From Deltaproteobacteria bacterium (lineage in GTDB: Bacteria; Myxococcota; JACPTQ01), in contig JACPTQ010000060.1 in assembly GCA_016192705.1 (NCBI GenBank), positions 1 through 64,000 of the forward strand: DNA of 64,000 bases. The letters are read 5' to 3'. Position 1 is the stretch's first letter, and every line of letters begins with the position of its first letter. The translations under genes were made by a program, and so were the position numbers. This document shows, one piece after another, positions 26,509 to 34,442 of the stretch. The notes beneath the pieces were generated by a model. The model was given only the letters and a program-made list of their open reading frames with translations. It had not been told where the DNA came from and did not search any database.

Positions 26509-27468
26509 TCATAGAATGAGCCGAAAGCGTAAAAGGTCCGCGGAGAGGCTCGGGTCATCTGGGTCGGTGACCGCGCAAACGGTGGCGACATCAGCATCGA
26601 TCGATTCGATCGCGACACCCTCGATCTTTGGATCGCCCGCGGCGTCGACCGACCACATCGCATCGATCTCTTGATTTGCGCCGATGAGACCCAATACGGA
26701 ACCAGCGCATTGACCGTCGTCGTAAGTGTTTGGGCTCGCTTCGGCCGACGCGGCAAACACGACGCGTCCGTCATCGAGAGCTGCCGCTGCGCTAAATCCA
26801 AGTGGGGCGCCGCCCAGCTCGCCGAGCGTGTACCGACGAACGTTGGCAATTCTGTTCGCCATCACGGATTCCACGCCCAGCAATGTTCGCGCCAGCTCCA
26901 TCGCGTCAACATCAAAACTCGCGTTGACGCAGTCGGCGCTCGCACCCGCATTCCCGCGCTGAAAAAACCGCACGACCGAACCCACCACGCACGCGGCTTC
27001 AAGGTTCAGTGCGTCCTCAGAAATATCGAGCGCCTCGCGAGCCGCGACGTACAAACTCGTCACGTCTGCACCCCGCACAAGAATCGGGCCCGCATGTCCC
27101 TCGGTTACAATGGCCGCGCGCATGCGCGCGGGCGTCGAACCTGAACCAAAAAAAACCGCGCACGGCGCGCCGTCGATCGTCATAACCGCGCCGCATTCGA
27201 GGTCGGGCTTTCGAGCTTTCGTGCCGGCACTCTCCGAAAAGACGTCGGCTCCATCGCGCACAAAGAGACGCACCGGCTTTACGCTCATCCCAACGAGATG
27301 CGCCGCGAAGTTGGAGTCGTCTTGCGCAACAAGAAAGCCACCAGCGAACGGAACGATTGCCGACGCCGCGCGCACATGGACGTGCCAGCCATCGCGGTCA
27401 CCGAACGGCGCATCAAAAATGAGTGGGCGACAGTCGAAAGGAAAGATTCCTCCGCAAGTCCTTTTCAC
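26509..27468 (-). CDS. DUF6929-like soluble propeller-type protein
   Basis: 319 residues from GTG 27468 (VKRTCGGIFPFDCRPLIFDA); the open frame continues upstream but without sense. The block FGDRDGWHVHVRAASAIVPFAGGFLVAQDDSNFAAHL is characteristic of the DUF6929 proteins as I remember them, a propeller-like family of unknown function. Further blades read RVVFAASAEASPN and IEGVAIESIDADVATVCAV. There is no signal peptide, so it is probably cytoplasmic. Confidence 0.72.
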   Translation of the reverse strand: MKRTCGGIFPFDCRPLIFDAPFGDRDGWHVHVRAASAIVPFAGGFLVAQDDSNFAAHLVGMSVKPVRLFVRDGADVFSESAGTKARKPDLECGAVMTIDGAPCAVFFGSGSTPARMRAAIVTEGHAGPILVRGADVTSLYVAAREALDISEDALNLEAACVVGSVVRFFQRGNAGASADCVNASFDVDAMELARTLLGVESVMANRIANVRRYTLGELGGAPLGFSAAAALDDGRVVFAASAEASPNTYDDGQCAGSVLGLIGANQEIDAMWSVDAAGDPKIEGVAIESIDADVATVCAVTDPDDPSLSADLLRFRLIL

Positions 27469-27524
27469 GACACCGATTGTCGCGAATCGGCGGGCGCAAA
27501 GCCAGCGGGCGACGCGACGCTGCG

Positions 27525-30515
27525 TTACCGCCCGAGGAAGCGCCCACGACGACCGGTGTAATATCGACCCGCGAAACTTGGCGCCCCGGCATCGACACCC
27601 GAGACAACAAAACTCTGCGTCACGCCCGCGTCGTCTGGGGTCGGCTCGTCGGCGATATTTGCCGCCGCGAAAAACGGGACAAACTGCGCCGGGTTGTACG
27701 CGTACGTCCGCGTCGCGCGGTTGAAGCCAAGTTGCCGCACAATCGGTCGGTTCGCCCACTTGAGACGCACGCGACCCGCGCCCGCGGGGGCCGTCCACGT
27801 CACGCGATAAATTCCGGCATCGACCGCGACTGCGCTGACCGCGAGGTCACGCCACGTCCCGTACCACGCGCTGTTCTCGACGAGGTGCTGCAGCGCCGCG
27901 CGAAACGGATAATCGTGGTACCACCCGCGCGGATCGCCGAGCATCCCCGCACCTCTCAAAAGCAACGTGCCGCGCCGCAAGAATTCGGCATCGCCGCTCG
28001 CGAGATACCCGAAATAAAAAGTCTCCCAAGCCTCGCGAACGCCCTGATACCAGTCGGCTTGCGACCTCGGGTCAACCGGCGGCGCAAAATCGATCGGCGT
28101 CTCGTACGCAAATCCGAAATCGCCCGACGACGCACCGAGCTCGGTCCAAAGCTCATTTGACGCGAACTGCGTCGCGCCTTCGACCAGATCGAGCGACGTG
28201 TCGAATTCCCAGTCGGTCTTCGATCCGAAGTCGTGTAGGTACGCAAACATGCGCACGAGCATCGCACCGTTGATGAACGCCGCCGCAGACCGCCCATCGG
28301 GGAACAGCCCCTCGGGGTCGACGGTAAAGCCGCGCGTCCAATCGGTCCCCCACGTTGCGCCACCACCGGGAAGCGTCGCCGATGGCAACACGAGGCGCTT
28401 GACCGTCGACCAACCCGCGTCGCGAAATTCGTCGCTCCCCGTCGCGCGATACAAATCGACGAAGTTGTAAACGTTCCAAAGCATTCCGCGAATCCAACGC
28501 GCATCGTCAGACGGTTCGCGCGAGAGCATGAACTCGCCCCAATCTGAGTACACCTCTTTGAAACGTTCGTCGCCCGTGAAGTTGTACCAAGTGCGCATCC
28601 CGTAAGCGTGGCGGTGCTCGAGCTCGAAGATGACTTTGTCGAGCGGGATAAATTCGGCGTTGGCGAGATTCGAGAAGTAGCTCGCCTGCGTCACGTCGCG
28701 CCCCGTGCTGCGGTAATCGTGGCCGTCGCTGTGCACGATCGCGTGATCGGCGTTGTAGCGAAAACGCTCCTCCGCATAGAGGTGATAACCACCCGCGCGG
28801 TTTGACCCGTCCTTCAAGAAGTTAAGAAGGCGAACCTTCCCAAAGTCGTACTGATTAAAGCCGCCGCCTTCGCCCCAATATTTGTGGCGGACAATCTCGA
28901 CGTACGGCCGGCGATCGGACGACGCGGTTGACACGCCGGCATCGGCGTTGAACGCCGCCTCGCGCGCGATCGAAACGAGCGGCTCCCAAAGCGCACCCGA
29001 AAGGTTGTACCACTCAGGGTCGGTTGCCTTACCGACGAGCGGGTATTGAAACGCGAACATCGCCGCATCGCGCGACGACGCCACGGCTTGAAAATCGAAG
29101 AGCACCTCGCGCGTGATATGCGCGGAGTGACGAATGAAATGCGGTTGGCCGTTTTTCGGCGGGAAGATCTCCGCGCGCACACCGCCTGTGCCCGTTACGC
29201 TCAACCCCTGTGGCCACCAGCCAGCCGCAAAACGAGTCCCAACAACAACCGCGCGGCCATCGCCACCTTTCGCTTGCGCTGCGAAGAGGTCGATAAAATC
29301 CGAAAAGCCACCGCCGGAATTGAAGCCTCCAGGGTAACCGGCATCGACGAGCGCGACGGCGGCGCGATGCACCCAATATCCTTCGACGCGCGACGGCGGC
29401 GCCGACTCAAACCCGGACTCTTGGATTTGCGGGAATCGATTGTTGCCATGAAAGAGCGCGAGCGACTGACCCGCCGAAAGCGCGCCCGTGAGACTCGGCC
29501 CGTCGTTCTGTGTTGGAACGTCGTAAGTGATGTTCGTGAGGTTCGTTTGGAGCGTCAGCGCGAGCGATTGAAAGCCCGCGTTTTCGACAGGACTTTGCAT
29601 CGCGTTACGCAGTGTGTAAACAACGCGCACACGTGCCTTCCCCTTGTAGAAGTGGAGGCGCGCTGTGTACTCGAGGAACTTCGCGCTCGGAGCGCCGTGC
29701 GCACCACGCGCGACGACGACCGCGCGAAGCGGGCCGTTTTCTTCAATCGAAACCTGAACCGCCGTATCGTCGGCCGCCTTGCGTACGGAGTCGTCGAGCG
29801 CCGTGAGCTCGATTCCCGGCGATTGCCCGGCCGCGACAATGACCTGACCACCAACGGAAACCGAGTCGAGCAGATTAAAGCGCGTCTTTGAAACCGTGAA
29901 CTGCGCGGTGCCGGTGTTGATTTCGACGCGATCGTTCAAGTCGATTGCGAGCGGAGCGCCCGCATCAACCGGCGACGCGCTGCGCTCGAGGACGAAACTT
30001 TTATGAAGCGCGTTCGCGACGAGCGATGCCTGCGTGTCAATGAGCACCCACCGGATATTGCCCGACGGCCAGCGGTCGATCACGCGGAACTGCGCGGCCG
30101 CGGCTCCCGTCACGCGAAGCGCTGACGCCTCCTTCACACCGAGTGCGTCGGCAATCGGAATGCCGAACGTGACCGGCTCGTTCGCGCGCGCCTGCCCCGA
30201 CATGAGTGCGTAATTCCACGGGTCGACCGTAGCGTCGCGATAATCCTGCGGGAGCGCCTCCTGAATCGTTAGCGGCACAACGAGCGCCGAAACTTCCGGC
30301 CAACCGGCGTCCGTCGAAACGAAGCGGATCGACGCATCACCCGGCGGCGTCGCGCTGCTCGCCGCTCCGGCATCGCCGCCGCTCCCACTTTCCATTCCCG
30401 CATCCGCATTCGCGCCCGCATCCGCTTTTCCGCCGCCACGACCCGTATCCCCACACGCCGCGAGCACAAGCACGCACGAGATGCGAAGCCACAAATGAAG
30501 TCTACACTTTTGCAA
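27525..30515 (-). CDS. Lipoprotein related to YetA/exo-rhamnogalacturonan lyase (PL26-like)
   Basis: 996 residues from TTG 30515, supported by AGGAGG five bases upstream. The leader has lipobox LAAC and then a short Asp-Ala-Gly linker. The next 120 residues match the RIFT-barrel domain of PcRGLX/YetA proteins: VTFGIPIADALGV, FRVIDRWPSGNIRWVLIDT. The centre contains SAKFLEYTARLHFYKGKARV, and the large C-terminal part is helical (alpha/alpha-toroid like) with HRHAYGMRTWYNFTGDERF and ATGSDEFRD. It probably binds or cleaves an acidic polysaccharide outside the cell; catalytic residues were not assigned. Confidence 0.8.
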   Translation of the reverse strand: MQKCRLHLWLRISCVLVLAACGDTGRGGGKADAGANADAGMESGSGGDAGAASSATPPGDASIRFVSTDAGWPEVSALVVPLTIQEALPQDYRDATVDPWNYALMSGQARANEPVTFGIPIADALGVKEASALRVTGAAAAQFRVIDRWPSGNIRWVLIDTQASLVANALHKSFVLERSASPVDAGAPLAIDLNDRVEINTGTAQFTVSKTRFNLLDSVSVGGQVIVAAGQSPGIELTALDDSVRKAADDTAVQVSIEENGPLRAVVVARGAHGAPSAKFLEYTARLHFYKGKARVRVVYTLRNAMQSPVENAGFQSLALTLQTNLTNITYDVPTQNDGPSLTGALSAGQSLALFHGNNRFPQIQESGFESAPPSRVEGYWVHRAAVALVDAGYPGGFNSGGGFSDFIDLFAAQAKGGDGRAVVVGTRFAAGWWPQGLSVTGTGGVRAEIFPPKNGQPHFIRHSAHITREVLFDFQAVASSRDAAMFAFQYPLVGKATDPEWYNLSGALWEPLVSIAREAAFNADAGVSTASSDRRPYVEIVRHKYWGEGGGFNQYDFGKVRLLNFLKDGSNRAGGYHLYAEERFRYNADHAIVHSDGHDYRSTGRDVTQASYFSNLANAEFIPLDKVIFELEHRHAYGMRTWYNFTGDERFKEVYSDWGEFMLSREPSDDARWIRGMLWNVYNFVDLYRATGSDEFRDAGWSTVKRLVLPSATLPGGGATWGTDWTRGFTVDPEGLFPDGRSAAAFINGAMLVRMFAYLHDFGSKTDWEFDTSLDLVEGATQFASNELWTELGASSGDFGFAYETPIDFAPPVDPRSQADWYQGVREAWETFYFGYLASGDAEFLRRGTLLLRGAGMLGDPRGWYHDYPFRAALQHLVENSAWYGTWRDLAVSAVAVDAGIYRVTWTAPAGAGRVRLKWANRPIVRQLGFNRATRTYAYNPAQFVPFFAAANIADEPTPDDAGVTQSFVVSGVDAGAPSFAGRYYTGRRGRFLGR

Positions 30516-30668
30516 TGAACCTCCTATTCGAGCCTAAAGAAAAGACCCTACGGACGGAATTCAAAAAAATCAACTCCCCCGGTCAACTTCGCTTGGAATC
30601 ATTTTCGTCGCCCAGATTGAATAACCACGGCCGCGCACCGTCTAACAAACAGGGGCTTGGAGGGAAAC

Positions 30669-31871
30669 ATGCGACTCCATCACGCGTTTGCGACAGCGGC
30701 TTTCGTCAGTTTGGCCGCATCGACGGGCGGCACACGCGCCTTCGCCCGCGCTTCCGTCAACTGCCCAACGTTTTCAGAGCACGAACCGGATGCCGACTGC
30801 GCGGGAGCCGCGCCACAACGGTACTTTGGGCCAACGATCGACCGCATCATTATCCGCACGCCGCTCAAGAACGTTAAAAGCGGCGACAAAATCTCGTACG
30901 AGTGGATTGATCCGTCGGGGAACCGTCACTATTCGAAGTCGTTTTCGATTGCGTCGGACGCGAAAAAGCGCTGCAGTTGGAACTACATCGGGATTAAGGG
31001 CGCGCGCGCGGCCGAAAAGTCGGGCGTGTGGAAGGTCAAAGTCAGTTACAACGGCGAAGAACGCTGCACCGCGACGTTTCACCTCTTGACCGATCTCGTC
31101 GTTGTCGAGCCCGGGGACCTCCCGATCGTCATCACGGCACCGCACGGCGGAACTTCGGAAGTCACCGGCGTCTATCAACGTACCGCGACGTGCGGAACAC
31201 TCAAGGGTGACCAGAAAACGCTCGATGTTGCGACGAAGATCCGCGATGAAGTGAAAGCGCTTCTCGGCAGAGCGCCTTATCTGGTTGCGGCGAAGTTTGG
31301 GCGCAAGTGGATCGACGCGAACCGCAGCGACGCAACCGACGACCCGGAAGCCCGCGCCTATGATGACCCCAACGCGCGACCGGTCCACGCGGCGTATCAT
31401 CGCGCCGTGCGGGACGCCGTCGATGCCGCGCGGGCGAAATTCGGTAAAGCGATTCTTGTTGACGTGCACGGACAATCTGGTGACGGGCAGGAGGAAACGA
31501 TTCACCGCGGTACGCGGAACGGGCAGACGGTGACAGACTTGGTGTCGCGCTGCGGAGTTGCGGCGCTTGTCGGCCCAAAGAGTCTTTTCGGCGCGCTGGC
31601 CCAAGCTGGATACAAAATCTTTCCGCCGCCGGGCGTGGCGCCGGACAAGAAAAAAGAGAACCCGAACTACGGAGGCGGATTCACGGTGTCGACGTACGGC
31701 TCGCACAACGCGAACGGTGTCGACGCGGTTCAGATGGAGATTGGGGTTTCGCTGAGAACGGACGACGTGAAGCGAAAGAAACTCAAGAAGGACATCGCAG
31801 CGGCGGTCAAGACGTTTTACGACGCGTTCTTAAAGACACCCTGCGCGACCACAGACCCCTCGCGACCATAG
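30669..31871 (+). CDS. Secreted N-formylglutamate-amidohydrolase-like zinc hydrolase
   Basis: 400 residues from ATG 30669 (GGAGGG at 30659). A signal peptide (MRLHHAFATAAFVSLAAST...) is followed by an about 110-residue beta-rich domain with cysteines. Then comes the FGase-type fold: VVITAPHGG-like ITAPHGGTSEV, WIDANRSDATDDPEARAY, AYHRAVRDAVDAAR, ILVDVHGQSG and late VDAVQMEIGVSLR. These supply the His/Asp/Glu zinc site of the family. Cytoplasmic relatives cleave N-formyl-L-glutamate; an exported form probably acts on a peptide or cell-wall amide. Substrate is unknown. Confidence 0.85.
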   Translation: MRLHHAFATAAFVSLAASTGGTRAFARASVNCPTFSEHEPDADCAGAAPQRYFGPTIDRIIIRTPLKNVKSGDKISYEWIDPSGNRHYSKSFSIASDAKKRCSWNYIGIKGARAAEKSGVWKVKVSYNGEERCTATFHLLTDLVVVEPGDLPIVITAPHGGTSEVTGVYQRTATCGTLKGDQKTLDVATKIRDEVKALLGRAPYLVAAKFGRKWIDANRSDATDDPEARAYDDPNARPVHAAYHRAVRDAVDAARAKFGKAILVDVHGQSGDGQEETIHRGTRNGQTVTDLVSRCGVAALVGPKSLFGALAQAGYKIFPPPGVAPDKKKENPNYGGGFTVSTYGSHNANGVDAVQMEIGVSLRTDDVKRKKLKKDIAAAVKTFYDAFLKTPCATTDPSRP

Positions 31872-32123
31872 CAAACGATCCGCGCGGTCACGCCTCACGG
31901 CGCCGCAGCAGAGGCCGCCGGTTTTTTCTTGGACAAGAGCCACGTCTTTCCCTTGCCGCGCGCGCTGCGCCTTCGGCTCGGTCGCTCCGGCACCACTCGG
32001 GAGGAGTCATCCTTTTCATCGACATGGTCGCCTCCGATTCCGGGAGTTTTCGCCCCGCCCCGTTTTGGACGCGCGCAGTCCATTCATCAGGGAAGCGCCC
32101 CCAGTTTTCAAGTCGACACGCCG
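31872..32123. other. Gene-poor stretch with one weak small reading frame (31895-32083, minus)
   Basis: Between the FGase-like gene and the transposable element I see no firm gene. A 62-codon minus frame (31895-32083) ends in a Lys/Arg-rich tail (RGKGKTWLLSKKKPAASAA) and has plausible third-position composition, but no Shine-Dalgarno. It could be the 3' remnant of a gene disrupted when the element landed, or chance. Confidence 0.35.
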
Positions 32124-32131
32124 TTACTTGT

Positions 32132-32843
32132 CCCTCATCACCGGATAACGGAAAAGACTTCAGTGGGGCGGTCGGGGTTGGGCTCGCTCCGGCTCGCGGA
32201 CGTCCTCGGGTCTGACATGCAATGTGAGTCTGCACGAAATGAATCAAACATTATGGGAACGGCAATACCGTGCCCCATCGGCACCTCAGCCCCTGCGGAC
32301 GCGAACCTCCGCTCGTCCAATCCCCGCCCGCCCAACCAGAAACCAGCCGTTTCCCTGGAATGGCGTTTGATGGATTTGGGGGTCGATCGACGCCTGGCCG
32401 ACACCCAATTGGTGAAACCTTCATACCTCCCTCAAGCCAAGAAAATACGTCCCCGGGAAGCGGTCCGCCCGGATTCGCGTGGGGTCGGAAGGTGCTCGCA
32501 TAGGCGCGCCTATTCTGCGAACGGTCTGCAGGCAAGCCGGTGGCTTGCCTGTGTGAGCAGAATGGCGAGGGCGACGGAACACCCGAGACCTTTGTGTGCT
32601 CGGAGTTGCAAATGCCGGTTGTGCTCGACCAAACTTGGTGTCGCGGCAGTGCCGCGCAGCCCGCAGCCTACCATCGCGCAGGGTCTGCAGCGCAATATCG
32701 GCTGGGATCGCCAAGATTTCGCTTGCCTTTGAACAGCGGCACTGTCGCGCGAGTCCGTTCAGACCCGAGGACTTTTGCGAGCCGGAGCGAGCCCAGCCCC
32801 CGCCCGCCCCACGCGAATGTTGCCCGTTACCCGGGAATCGGGG
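32132..32843. mobile_element. Non-autonomous transposable element, copy 2 (8-bp TSD, carries a nested insertion)
   Basis: This is the same element as 14998-15545. The left end is CCCTCATCACCGGATAACGG; the reverse complement of the right end is CCCCGATTCCCGGGTAACGG. The best-conserved TIR core is GGGCTCGCTCCGGCTCGC. The 8-bp direct repeat TTACTTGT flanks it at 32124-32131 and 32844-32851. It is 712 bp because about 165-170 bp (from about 32511 to 32681) have been inserted relative to copy 1. The right-hand TSD contains the stop codon of the neighbouring lipoprotein gene, so the element landed exactly behind that gene. Confidence 0.9.
32512..32580 (+). repeat. Palindromic element B (hairpin plus tag), nested in the transposable element
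   Basis: The outer arms are ATTCTGC and GCAGAAT. The inner stem is AGGCAAGCC / GGCTTGCCT with GGT loop. The following tag is ATGGCGAGGGCGACGGAAC. The same plan is seen at 37033, 53769 and, on the minus strand, 56977. It forms the left part of the segment absent from element copy 1, so it arrived after that element had spread. Confidence 0.85.
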
Positions 32844-34442
32844 TTACTTGTGGATCTTCCAAACGCGGCTGTCGTAGCCGAAAAAAAGATGCGTCGCGTC
32901 GGTCGCATAGAGCGGGATGACGCCAGTCGAGAAGATTCGAATTGTGGCCGGAGAGTTACCAGGCGCTGCGCGGATGAGCCCGTTAATCCCAGAGTAGATA
33001 AACGTACCGTCAAAAACGATCGGCTGGTTTGTCGAGGTGATAATCGTCGCGACGGGCACGCCGGCATCCACAACGCCCGCATCAGCACCCGCGTCCACTC
33101 CCGCATCAGCGCCGACGCCCGCGTCGACGCGCGGCGGGATGGGTGTCTCGTAGAGCCAGCCGTTGGTCCACTCGGTCCAAAAGCACTTCGTCTCGGAGCA
33201 CGCGAGACTTCCGCGCCCCGTCGTCGAGCCGACGGAGATGAGCGTCGTGATTTCGCCGAGGTCCTTGGTGAGTCGCAGAATGGCAGCGCTGTCGGTTCGC
33301 AACACGAAAAGCGAATCGCTCGTCATCGCGATCGTGTCGGCCGTGAGCGTCCCGAGATTGGGCGTCGTTGATGCGTCAGCGCCAAAATCGTTTTTCGATA
33401 CACGGTGAATAACCCAAGGGCCCGCTTGGAGTTGCACCATCGAATAAACACCGGCGTCATCAACGGCGACGGCGTGTACGTACAGAGTTGTCGCAGGGGT
33501 CGGGACGATTGTCGCGCCACCACCATCCGTCGCAACGTCGCGCACAAAGAGCCCGTCGCTCGTTCCGGCATCGTCCGAATCGCTCACGTAGTAAACGCGC
33601 GTTCCGTCGACGGCAAACGGAAGCGTGCGATCGGGCCGCGCCACGTGCTGCATGATCATCTCGACGCCGCCCGCATCGAATGGCGCACCCGCATCTGGGT
33701 CCGCGCCCGCATCGACGCCCGCATCGACACCCGCATCGGCCCCGGCGTCCGCCCCCGCATCCGCGACGACGCTCATCGGCACGCCCGCATCGCCAATGAA
33801 CAACCGGTAAATCCCGCCGCGCCCCGCGTACGGCCCCGAATTCGGCCGCGCCGACAAATAAAGGTAATCGCCCGAAACGCGACCGCTATAAACCGACCCG
33901 AAATCCTGGTTGTTCACCTTTGCTGGCATATAGACCTGGTCGGCAACCGACGCCGTCGCCGTCGTGACCGGCGCTTCGTACTGCGTGATCGCCGCGCCCG
34001 CGTCGAACGTGAGTTCGCCCTTAAGGCCCGTGTCCGAAAAAACATTTGGGTTTCGCTCGAACGTGACGTTGAACACGACGGGACCCATTTCGCGCGGCAA
34101 CCAATCGATGATTCGCGACGCGGCGCCAATGACGCTGTCGTACGAACCGCCCTCGATCGTCACCGTTGGACTCCCGAAGCCCGCCGGGATCGGAAACACG
34201 ACGCGCAGGTCTTGCAACTCGGTCGCCGAATTGTTTCGCAGCGTCACTTGGTACGACAGCTTTACGTTGTGATCATTTTTCGAAGGGTCCCACGGGTACG
34301 GCGATCCCGCGTCCCGTGTCGACTTGATCGAAAACGTGAGCGCCGTGCCCGCATCGCTCACCGAACCACCGCCCGATGAGTCCCGCCCCGAGCACGCCGC
34401 AAGAAGCAAGAGACTGGCCGAAACCGACTCGCGCGCCGTCAT
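32844..34442 (-). CDS. Predicted lipoprotein with propeller-like C-terminus and Asp-Ala-Gly linkers
   Basis: 532 residues from ATG 34442, which overlaps the stop of the upstream gene as ATGA. The leader has lipobox LAAC. A beta-rich domain (YQVTLRNNSATELQDLRVVFPIP, a DUF11-like or conserved-repeat-like Ig fold) is followed by two Asp-Ala-Gly linkers (about residues 222-245 and 440-465). Between and after them lie propeller-like blades (GTRVYYVSDSDD, TLYVHAVAVDDAG, TDSLFVLR-type). The protein ends KIHK, right at the mobile-element target duplication. Function unknown. Confidence 0.8.
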   Translation of the reverse strand: MTARESVSASLLLLAACSGRDSSGGGSVSDAGTALTFSIKSTRDAGSPYPWDPSKNDHNVKLSYQVTLRNNSATELQDLRVVFPIPAGFGSPTVTIEGGSYDSVIGAASRIIDWLPREMGPVVFNVTFERNPNVFSDTGLKGELTFDAGAAITQYEAPVTTATASVADQVYMPAKVNNQDFGSVYSGRVSGDYLYLSARPNSGPYAGRGGIYRLFIGDAGVPMSVVADAGADAGADAGVDAGVDAGADPDAGAPFDAGGVEMIMQHVARPDRTLPFAVDGTRVYYVSDSDDAGTSDGLFVRDVATDGGGATIVPTPATTLYVHAVAVDDAGVYSMVQLQAGPWVIHRVSKNDFGADASTTPNLGTLTADTIAMTSDSLFVLRTDSAAILRLTKDLGEITTLISVGSTTGRGSLACSETKCFWTEWTNGWLYETPIPPRVDAGVGADAGVDAGADAGVVDAGVPVATIITSTNQPIVFDGTFIYSGINGLIRAAPGNSPATIRIFSTGVIPLYATDATHLFFGYDSRVWKIHK

